Positions 45,844-52,772 of a DNA stretch of 59,649 nucleotides are shown one piece after another. The stretch's first letter is position 1. Each line of letters begins with the position of its first letter. Where the stretch lies: assembly GCA_905480125.1 (NCBI GenBank), contig CAJQPE010000032.1, positions 1-59,649 of the forward strand. The letters are read 5' to 3'. Under the pieces are notes generated by a model. That model worked only from the letters and a program-made list of their open reading frames with translations, ran no database searches and had not been told where the DNA came from. A program made the translations under genes and the position numbers. This DNA is from an uncultured Flavobacteriales bacterium. Its GTDB lineage: Bacteria; Bacteroidota; Bacteroidia; Flavobacteriales_G; NORP312.

Positions 45844-46586
45844 GATTTAGTTGTGATTTGTTCGGCAGTTAGTCCAAATCTACGTTCTCTATTTTGGTAA
45901 TCGAGAATTGCATTATGTAAATCAGGTTTTCTGAAATCTGGCCAAAGAGTATCTGTAAAGTACAATTCAGCATACGCTAATTGCCACATTAAAAAGTTAC
46001 TTATTCTGTGTTCGCCACTTGTTCTAATCATTAGCTCTGGGTCAGGAATATTAGCCGTTGTAAGGTAGTTAGAGAAGTCCTCTTCACTAACTTGTTCTTT
46101 CAATGTACCTTCTTTTGCCTCCTGGATGAATTTATTCACTGCTTGTAAGATCTCCCACTTTGAGCTATAGCTTAAAGCTAATACCAGGGTCATTCGTTTG
46201 TTTTTTGAAGTTTTTTCAATGGCTATATCGAGCTCTTTTTTTGTGCTTTGTGGCAAACTTTCTATGTTTCCGATTACCTGTAAGCGAATATCATTTTTGT
46301 TTAGTGTTTTAACTTCTCCGTGTATTGAATGAATTAATAACTCCATTAAGGCGCGTACCTCTATTTTGGGCCTTTTCCAGTTTTCTGTTGAAAAGGCATA
46401 AAGTGTCAGATATTTTACGCCAATTTCGGCGCACCCTTCAACCGCATCTCTAACAGATTTTATGGCATTTTTATGTCCGAAAATGCGAGGTTTTTCTCTC
46501 TGTTTCGCCCATCTCCCGTTACCATCCATAATAATAGCGATATGCTTTGGAATCTTGTTTTGGTCAATATTTTCGGGAATACTCAT
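45840..46586 (-). CDS. uppS: Undecaprenyl diphosphate synthase
   Basis: 248 residues from the ATG at 46586 (MSIPENIDQNKIPKHIAI); the open frame's TTG at 46610 is less likely. Hallmarks: IIMDGNGRWAKQR (catalytic Asp), GHKNAIKSVRDAVEG, YAFSTENWKRP, and ELMIRTSGEHRISNFLMWQ. It makes the C55 lipid carrier from FPP and IPP, used for wall and glycan assembly. It is translationally coupled to bamA. Confidence 0.95.
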   Translation of the reverse strand: MSIPENIDQNKIPKHIAIIMDGNGRWAKQREKPRIFGHKNAIKSVRDAVEGCAEIGVKYLTLYAFSTENWKRPKIEVRALMELLIHSIHGEVKTLNKNDIRLQVIGNIESLPQSTKKELDIAIEKTSKNKRMTLVLALSYSSKWEILQAVNKFIQEAKEGTLKEQVSEEDFSNYLTTANIPDPELMIRTSGEHRISNFLMWQLAYAELYFTDTLWPDFRKPDLHNAILDYQNRERRFGLTAEQITTKS

Positions 46587-46675
46587 TTGGGTAGTTTCGA
46601 AGCCTGGCAAAAGTCGTTAAAATATATTGAAATGAGCAGGTTTTATTGGCATTTTACTTTCATTTTAATAGCCAA

Positions 46676-47455
46676 TTAATTATTATTTGGGTGCCAACAA
46701 CTATTCAGTTTACTACCTAATCTAATTGTAAGAGTGGCCCCCGCAAAAGAATAGTAATCATTTACTTTAGAATTTCCACGCTGTCTTCCACTTGAAGCAT
46801 AGGTGGTGCTAACGTCATCAATATAATCGGTCCATGTTTTTCTCTGACTCCATTCTATGCCAAATAAAAAGCGATTAGAAAACTTAGCTTTAATTCCAAA
46901 ACCAATAGGCAATACTGCGGAAACTTTTGAATAGGTTACTCCTTCTGAATTTCACGTTGCCAATTCTTGACCACCACTATTGAGTGCAGTTGTGGGATTA
47001 TAGCGAAATGCACCAACACCAAGAAATAAATAAGGAGAAAAATAAATGATATCATTAGCAACACAGTATGGGAAAAAGTTGAATTCAGCTTGCCCTGAAA
47101 ATTCATAAATTTTTGATTGAAAAGATATTCCTCTTGATTGCTGAGCGACAGAGCTACTCAGAGCATCGTCTCCGTTAACGGTTCCATACATGCCATTTAA
47201 ACGAAGTGACCACCTTGAGTTTAAATTTCTCCGCAGAACAATACCCAATGCCCAATTTGTGAGAGCAGGGTTAAATTGTGAGGCGGGATTTAAATCTCCA
47301 TTATAATAGGATGCTCCTCCGAATATTCCTAACTCGGTACTTTTAGTATTAGGAACACTTTTCTTAAGGATACTATTTTTCTTTTCAAAATGATCGCTTT
47401 CTTGCGGGATAGCGAATGCAGGAATCAATAATAGTATAATGAGCCACTTGTTCAC
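46676..47455 (-). pseudogene. DUF6089-type outer-membrane protein interrupted by in-frame TGA
   Basis: One continuous minus-strand frame with a single stop, TGA at 46954-46952. The N-terminal piece has a signal (WLIILLLIPAFAIPQ) and barrel strands (TELGIFGGASYYNGDLNPASQF, SPYLFLGVGAFRYNP). After the stop the same frame continues NSEGVTYSKVSAVLPIGFGIK, then FLFGIEWSQRKTWTDYIDDVS, both typical of DUF6089. Without the stop the length (~259) is normal. The GTG at 47455 begins the signal; a TTG at 47503 lies inside a hairpin. This is either a nonsense mutation or a sequencing error. In its normal place before uppS-bamA the family is presumed to serve envelope biogenesis. Confidence 0.75.
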
Positions 47456-47479
47456 AGAGGTAATTTTATTTTTTTGAAG

Positions 47480-47503
47480 TTGAACAATTCGTAAATTGTT
47501 CAA
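47480..47503. promoter_or_regulatory. Perfect inverted repeat upstream of the DUF6089 gene
   Basis: TTGAACAATT (47480-47489) and AATTGTTCAA (47494-47503) around CGTA. It lies 28 bp after the nadK stop and 25 bp before the GTG. There is no T-run on the minus strand after it, so it is either an operator or an RNA hairpin that limits read-through or protects mRNA. Confidence 0.55.
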
Positions 47504-47531
47504 CGCAGGCTTATTAATTTTATTGTTTAGA

Positions 47532-48410
47532 TTAATTTCTTTGGTCCAGGCCCCAATTTAGTTTGTTTCGGATTGTACCTAAAATGTTTTCATTATGCAA
47601 TCTTGCTAAGTTAATAGTGAAATTATTTTTGCTAATTTTTAGCTCAACGGATGAATCTATAGTTTTCGAACGGGAATCTAGTGACACCAAAAAATCTTGA
47701 CTGCGTCCTTCAATTTTTAGAGTAAGTACTTTGTCGTCAGGTATTACAATCGGTCGAACGTTTAGATTGTGGGGGGCAATTGGGGTTATTTCAAAATTAT
47801 TAGAGCCAGGTAATATGATGGGTCCACCACAGCTCAAAGCATAAGCTGTTGATCCTGTCGGAGTAGCAACAATAAGTCCATCTGCCCAATATGAATTGAG
47901 GAAATCGCCTTCTATAAAGGCATTAATAGTAACCATAGATGATGAGTCTTTTTTATGAACAGTAAGTTCATTTAAGGCGAAATTATTGGTGCCAAAGAGG
48001 TTGTTTTCGGTTTCAACTTTTAGCAGCGAGCGCTGGTCTAGCGCGAATTTTCCAGAAAAAACATCTTCTAAAGCTGTTTCTATTTCGTTTATCGAAACCC
48101 CAGAGAGGAAACCGAGTCTACCTGTATTAATTCCGATAATTGGGATATTAGAATCGCGGATAAAGGTTGTTGAATCTAGAAATGTACCATCCCCACCTAC
48201 ACTAAAAAGAAATTCTGCGGTGTTAATGATTTCAACGTTTTTGGTAAATGGCTTTACCTTGGAAGAAATATTTATTCTAGGTTTTAAGTAGTCTAGAAAG
48301 GGTTCATAAATCACCACTCCAATCCCAATTGAATCTAGTTTATCAAAAAACTTTTGAATATATGGTGCAAAATTATCTGTGAATTTCCGACCGTATACTG
48401 CTACCTCCAT
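47532..48410 (-). CDS. nadK: NAD kinase
   Basis: 292 residues. The GGDGT motif (FSVGGDGTFLDSTTF) with its catalytic Asp, NTGRLGFL, NELTVHK, and the substrate motif TPTGSTAYALSCGGPI are all present. It phosphorylates NAD to NADP. It starts 3 bp after the CBS gene stop. Its product NADP is the cofactor of Icd encoded in this window. Confidence 0.95.
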   Translation of the reverse strand: MEVAVYGRKFTDNFAPYIQKFFDKLDSIGIGVVIYEPFLDYLKPRINISSKVKPFTKNVEIINTAEFLFSVGGDGTFLDSTTFIRDSNIPIIGINTGRLGFLSGVSINEIETALEDVFSGKFALDQRSLLKVETENNLFGTNNFALNELTVHKKDSSSMVTINAFIEGDFLNSYWADGLIVATPTGSTAYALSCGGPIILPGSNNFEITPIAPHNLNVRPIVIPDDKVLTLKIEGRSQDFLVSLDSRSKTIDSSVELKISKNNFTINLARLHNENILGTIRNKLNWGLDQRN

Positions 48411-48413
48411 TGG

Positions 48414-49076
48414 TTAAAGATCAAGAAATTTCATAAACGAATCGTAGCGAGTTTTTAAATCTTCTTCACGTCCACCTTGGTCATAGGCTGCTGTTACGAT
48501 GTAGTCATATCGATTAAAGGTCTGTAAAATTGCCCCTAAATCATTGCGATTAGTCTTAAATGTAAGTTGAATTTTAGTAGAATCAGGATGAGATGTAATA
48601 AAACTTCCCAAAATCTTGGCATTATTACTTTCAACAATTTGAGCGATTTCTGCCAAGGAATAATCGTTAACATTTAGCGCAAGTTCAATAATTCCTCCGG
48701 TATCGCTAACAACTGACATTTCAGCAATTACCTTCATTAATTTAGAAATAGTAATGCTACCTATATATTGCTCTTTGCTGTTTAAAACAGGAATAACCGA
48801 TAAATTATGATCCGAAAGTGTTTTTGCTACTTCAAACAAATGATGATGTGCGTAGGAAAAAACACTTATTAAAGGGACACGCGATTCATTAATAGAGTTT
48901 GATGCAGAATCTAAATCTAACAGATCTGATTCACTAATTATTCCCAAAAAATCGCGTCCATCAACGACTGGTAAATGAGAGACTTTAAATTCATCCATCC
49001 AGCTTACAGCTTTTAGAGCTGGTTCATTTGGTTTTAGCGGGGGTATTTCTTCTGTTATTAGATCTCTTGCTATCAT
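48414..49076 (-). CDS. CBS-domain protein with C-terminal ACT-like domain
   Basis: 220 residues: tandem CBS domains (~1-55 MIARDLITEEIPPLKPNEPAL segment, and ~65-120 with LSVIPVLNSKEQYIGSI), followed by an ACT-like ligand-binding region (GGIIELALNVNDYSLAEIAQIVE). CBS pairs bind adenosine nucleotides. The layout resembles AcuB-type proteins. Placed 3 bp upstream of nadK, it may sense adenylate or NAD-related nucleotide levels; that is inference. Confidence 0.85.
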   Translation of the reverse strand: MIARDLITEEIPPLKPNEPALKAVSWMDEFKVSHLPVVDGRDFLGIISESDLLDLDSASNSINESRVPLISVFSYAHHHLFEVAKTLSDHNLSVIPVLNSKEQYIGSITISKLMKVIAEMSVVSDTGGIIELALNVNDYSLAEIAQIVESNNAKILGSFITSHPDSTKIQLTFKTNRNDLGAILQTFNRYDYIVTAAYDQGGREEDLKTRYDSFMKFLDL

Positions 49077-49098
49077 TCTACTTAAACGAGTATTTTTG
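49067..49098 (+). promoter_or_regulatory. Promoter of pdxJ
   Basis: TTG (49067-49069), 21 bp, TATTTTTG (49091-49098), a full TAnnTTTG match. It overlaps the first codons of the divergent CBS gene. Predicted start of transcription is near 49105. Confidence 0.6.
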
Positions 49099-49111
49099 CA
49101 CGATTAGTACA

Positions 49112-49141
49112 CAAACATAGATAAATATTGTTCAATGACAA
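49112..49141 (-). promoter_or_regulatory. Promoter of the CBS-nadK run
   Basis: On the minus strand TTG (49141-49139), 19 bp, TATGTTTG (49119-49112), a full TAnnTTTG match. Its -33 part lies within the first codons of pdxJ. It converges on nearly the same start region (~49105) as the pdxJ promoter. Confidence 0.65.
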
Positions 49142-49848
49142 GGTTAAGCGTTAATATCAATAAAGTGGCCACACTGCGCAATGCGCGAGGAGGAAATGTT
49201 CCAGATGTAGCTAAAGTTGCATTGGATTGTGAGCATTTTGGGGCAGATGGAATTACGGTTCATCCTCGACCAGATGAGCGGCATATTCGTTACGACGATG
49301 TTAGAGATTTGAAGCCGCTCTTAAAAACAGAGCTTAATATCGAGGGATATCCAAACCAGGAGTTTATTGACTTGGTTCTTCAAGTTAAACCAGCACAAGT
49401 TACCTTAGTGCCAGATCCTCCTGGGGTATTAACATCAAATGCAGGTTGGAACACAATTAAGTATGAAGCTTTGTTGTCAGATGTGGTAACTGAATTTCAA
49501 CTTGCTAATATTAGAACATCGATTTTTGTTCAAGCAGATTTAGCGCAAATAGAAAATGTTCCTAAAACAGGTGCCGATAGAATAGAGTTATATACAGAGT
49601 CTTATGCAGTTAATTTTTTATCAAATAAAGAGGCAGCAGTTGCTCCATTTGTTGCGTCGGCAAAATTGGCTTATACTTTAGGGTTAGGAGTTAACGCAGG
49701 GCATGATTTAAATTTAGACAACCTAAATTATTTCGCTAAAAAAGTTCCCTATTTAGATGAGGTTTCTATTGGACATGCATTGATAGCTGATGCACTTTAT
49801 TTGGGGCTAGAGAATACTGTTCAACTATATCTTAGGGAGTTGTTATAG
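49135..49848 (+). CDS. pdxJ: Pyridoxine 5'-phosphate synthase
   Basis: 237 residues of the TIM-barrel family. Seen: [31 protein letters not shown] (substrate His/Arg), the catalytic Glu in LNIEGYPN, and [14 protein letters not shown] near the C-terminus. It condenses 1-deoxyxylulose-5-phosphate with aminoacetone phosphate to PNP, the vitamin B6 precursor. Divergent from the CBS-nadK operon. Confidence 0.96.
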   Translation: MTRLSVNINKVATLRNARGGNVPDVAKVALDCEHFGADGITVHPRPDERHIRYDDVRDLKPLLKTELNIEGYPNQEFIDLVLQVKPAQVTLVPDPPGVLTSNAGWNTIKYEALLSDVVTEFQLANIRTSIFVQADLAQIENVPKTGADRIELYTESYAVNFLSNKEAAVAPFVASAKLAYTLGLGVNAGHDLNLDNLNYFAKKVPYLDEVSIGHALIADALYLGLENTVQLYLRELL

Positions 49849-49949
49849 TATTAAAATTAGTGAAGTTGGCAAGTTAGAATTTTACTAAGCTTTAAAGATA
49901 CCAAACCAAATGAACCCGAAAGTTTAACAAACTGATTAACTAAGATAAA

Positions 49950-50708
49950 ATGGAGTTATTTTACAAAAAGATAGGACATGGGCACCCACTAATCGTGATG
50001 CATGGATTAATGGGAATGCTTGATAATTGGGCCACACCTGCAAAAGTATTAGCCCAGCATTTTGAAGTCTATTTGGTAGATCAACGAAATCATGGACATT
50101 CGCCACATAGTGATGATTTTAGTTACCAAGAAATGTCTGATGATTTGTATGAGTTTATTATAACCCATCAGCTAGAAGGAGCAAATATCTTGGGTCATTC
50201 TATGGGAGGAAAAACTGCTATGAAATTTGCACAGAATTATCCGTTGCTTTTGAATAAGTTGATAGTCGCAGACATTGCACCTAGAGCATATGAGGTTCAT
50301 CATGAACAAATTTTGGCAGGTTTGTTAGCAGTGGAGCTAAAAATCATCCATAAGCGCAGTGACGCGGATAAGATATTGAAGCAATATGTTTCCGAGGTTG
50401 GTGTTCGTCAGTTTTTACTAAAGAATTTATATTGGCCGGAAAAAGGAAGGCTGGCTTGGCGATTTAATCTGAATGTGATTAGTGAAACTATCGAACAAAT
50501 AGGAGAGGCGATTAACGATCGCCAATACGATGGAGAAACATTATTTATAAGGGGTGAAAGATCGAATTATATTCAAGATTCAGATAAAGAAATGATAGAT
50601 ATTTATTTCCCCAATGCTGAAATTGAAACGATAGCTAATGCTGGACATTGGGTGCATGCTGAACAACCCGATCATTTTCTAGAGTGTATTTTGGATTTTT
50701 TGAAGTAA
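49950..50708 (+). CDS. Alpha/beta-hydrolase (YbfF-like esterase)
   Basis: 252 residues. Oxyanion HGLMGMLDNW, nucleophile in GHSMGGKTAM, acid in the IRGERSNYI region and base His in NAGHWVHAE are all in the expected order. It resembles YbfF-type acyl-CoA/ester hydrolases; the substrate is unknown. It runs convergent with the glycerophosphodiesterase gene, with a 30 bp overlap of 3' ends. Confidence 0.88.
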   Translation: MELFYKKIGHGHPLIVMHGLMGMLDNWATPAKVLAQHFEVYLVDQRNHGHSPHSDDFSYQEMSDDLYEFIITHQLEGANILGHSMGGKTAMKFAQNYPLLLNKLIVADIAPRAYEVHHEQILAGLLAVELKIIHKRSDADKILKQYVSEVGVRQFLLKNLYWPEKGRLAWRFNLNVISETIEQIGEAINDRQYDGETLFIRGERSNYIQDSDKEMIDIYFPNAEIETIANAGHWVHAEQPDHFLECILDFLK

Positions 50709-51479
50709 AATATTTGGATAGTCGGTGATTATGCTATCCACATTTAAGTTAAGCATTCTTTCAATTTGTTCCTCACTGTTAACTGTCCAGACAGAGAGTT
50801 GCATCCCTGCATTGCGAACTTGCCGCACTAGTCTCTCATGAACTAGGGAATAATGAGCAACGTAGAAATCGGGCATGAAATTGACTAAACTCATGTTGGA
50901 ACGAAAGTCGTTGTATTCTACAATATAACCAAGTTTTATCTCAGGGTATAATTGATGAATAATACTCAGGGGTCTAGTATCAAAAGACTGTATTATACAT
51001 CTACCTGCAATTCCTATTTCAAATATTTCATTTATCAGTAGCTCAGCATACTTTTTAGGAGGTGGGTGGCATAAGTTGTCTGTTTCGACTTTGCCTTTAA
51101 GCTCAATATTATAGATAATATTTTTGGAGTGCTTATCCATTTCTATTACTAAATCCTTGAGTAATGGTTTATGAGCCTGCGTATTTAACTGCTTTGGAAA
51201 CCGAGGATGTGTCTTCGATCCACAGTCAAACTGTTTAATCTCCTTGTAAGACATTTGATAGAAGTTGAATTCATGATTTTTGCTAAGTTCAATTGAGGGG
51301 TGCGAACAAAACTCAGCATTGGGAAACGGTTCATGTGAAACTAAAATTTGGTTATCCCCGGTAACAGTAATATCTAGCTCAATATAGTTACAGCCAAGTT
51401 CTATGGCTTTTATAAAACTAGGAATAGTGTTTTCAGGGAGTAAACCTCTGCATCCTCTGTGTCCTTGAATTGTTGGCAT
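50679..51479 (-). CDS. Glycerophosphodiester phosphodiesterase
   Basis: 266 residues of the GDPD TIM-barrel family. It opens with QGHRGCRGLLPENTIPSF (HRG and ENT), then YIELDITVTGDNQILVSHEP supplying the metal acids and second His, and ends SVWTVNSEEQIERM, IITDYPN. It splits glycerophosphodiesters to glycerol-3-phosphate and an alcohol. No signal peptide, so cytoplasmic. The terminator for odhB ends 5 bp before its ATG. Confidence 0.92.
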   Translation of the reverse strand: MPTIQGHRGCRGLLPENTIPSFIKAIELGCNYIELDITVTGDNQILVSHEPFPNAEFCSHPSIELSKNHEFNFYQMSYKEIKQFDCGSKTHPRFPKQLNTQAHKPLLKDLVIEMDKHSKNIIYNIELKGKVETDNLCHPPPKKYAELLINEIFEIGIAGRCIIQSFDTRPLSIIHQLYPEIKLGYIVEYNDFRSNMSLVNFMPDFYVAHYSLVHERLVRQVRNAGMQLSVWTVNSEEQIERMLNLNVDSIITDYPNILLQKIQNTL

Positions 51480-51484
51480 ATAAA

Positions 51485-51507
51485 AAAGCTAAGACGAACT
51501 TAGCTTT
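51485..51507 (-). terminator. Intrinsic terminator after odhB
   Basis: AAAGCTAAG (51485-51493), loop ACGAA, CTTAGCTTT (51499-51507), followed on the minus strand by a T-run down to 51482. It begins 4 bp after the odhB stop and lies immediately before the ATG of the phosphodiesterase gene. Confidence 0.75.
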
Positions 51508-51511
51508 ATTT

Positions 51512-52750
51512 TTATAATCCTAACAGAACTTCTTCAGGTGGTTTAGCTCCGAAAATGAGTTTCGTTGGGCTTTCAATCATTTCTTTTACTTTGTATAAAA
51601 AGCTTACAGATTCTTTTCCATCTATGATTCTATGGTCGTATGAGAGTGCTAAATACATTATCGGTCTTATTTCAACTTTTCCATTCACCGCCATGGGACG
51701 GTCAACAATGTTATGCATTCCTAAAATTGCACTTTGTGGAGGGTTAATTATTGGTGTGCTTAACATAGAACCGAAAACACCACCATTTGTAATTGTAAAT
51801 GTTCCTCCTGTCATTTCTTCTAGAGATAATTTTCCGTCACGCGCTTTAATTGCCAACCGTTTGATTTCAGCTTCGATTTCGGCTAAGCTCATTTGCTCAG
51901 CGTTTCTCAAAACAGGAACCATAAGACCTTTAGGTGAGCTAACAGCAATGCCAATATCAGCATAGTTATGCGTAATCATGCTACTCCCATCGATCATCGC
52001 GTTAACAGAGGGGTATAGATTTAATGCCTCAGTACAAGCTTTGGTAAAGAATGACATAAAACCTAATCCAGTTCCGTGTATTTCTTTAAACTTGTCTTTA
52101 TATTTCTTACGAACCGCCATTACATTGGTCATGTCTATTTCGTTGAAAGTTGTAAGCATCGCGGTTTCGTTCTTAACTGAGACTAACCGCTGGGCAATTT
52201 TTCTTCGCAGGGAAGACATTTTTTTAGAGCTTTCGTCTCGAGTCCCTCCCCAGCCAGATATAGCATCACTTTTTATCCCCCCAGAGAGGTATGAAACAAC
52301 ATCTGACTTGATAATTTTACCTCCATCGCCTGATCCTTTTACTTTATTTGAGGTAACTCCATTATCACTCATCATTGCTTTTGCAACAGGAGTGGCTTTC
52401 GAAGAGGTATTGTCAACAATATTTATAGGAACAGAAAAAGCTTCTGGAGTTCTTTGTGTAACTTTTGGACCCTTGGCTTTTTGTTCAGTTTTCTCTTTTT
52501 TCGGAGTTTTAGCACTTGTGTCAATTTTACAGACGATTGCTCCAACAGTTATCGTATCTCCTTCTTCTGCAAGTAATGTGATTATTCCGGCTTTTTCAGC
52601 GGGTAACTCTAATGTAGCTTTGTCTGAGTCGATTTCAGCAATGGCTTGATCGATTTCTACATAATCACCATCTTCAACTAACCATTGGGCGATCTCCACT
52701 TCTCCAATTGATTCTCCTGGGCTCGGCATTTTCATTTCTAAAACAGACAT
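51512..52750 (-). CDS. odhB: 2-oxoglutarate dehydrogenase E2 (dihydrolipoyl succinyltransferase)
   Basis: 412 residues: one lipoyl domain with lipoyl-Lys44 in IDSDKATLE, a Lys/Pro-rich linker, a peripheral subunit-binding domain ([14 protein letters not shown]), and the catalytic domain ending in the active-site [16 protein letters not shown]. It transfers the succinyl group to CoA within the Odh complex. It follows odhA by 22 bp. No E3 (lpd) gene is present here. Confidence 0.96.
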   Translation of the reverse strand: MSVLEMKMPSPGESIGEVEIAQWLVEDGDYVEIDQAIAEIDSDKATLELPAEKAGIITLLAEEGDTITVGAIVCKIDTSAKTPKKEKTEQKAKGPKVTQRTPEAFSVPINIVDNTSSKATPVAKAMMSDNGVTSNKVKGSGDGGKIIKSDVVSYLSGGIKSDAISGWGGTRDESSKKMSSLRRKIAQRLVSVKNETAMLTTFNEIDMTNVMAVRKKYKDKFKEIHGTGLGFMSFFTKACTEALNLYPSVNAMIDGSSMITHNYADIGIAVSSPKGLMVPVLRNAEQMSLAEIEAEIKRLAIKARDGKLSLEEMTGGTFTITNGGVFGSMLSTPIINPPQSAILGMHNIVDRPMAVNGKVEIRPIMYLALSYDHRIIDGKESVSFLYKVKEMIESPTKLIFGAKPPEEVLLGL

Positions 52751-52772
52751 CTTCTACTTTTTTGTTTGTGAT

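Noticed and set aside
46952-46954. TGA read as a sense codon (altered genetic code or selenocysteine)
   Set aside because: padR, uppS, rfbA and other genes here end in TGA, and no selenocysteine insertion hairpin or selenoprotein family fits.
51555-52649. Plus-strand open frames of 136 and 223 codons opposite odhB
   Set aside because: odhB is a complete and certain gene; the antisense frames have no family motif and reflect codon bias.
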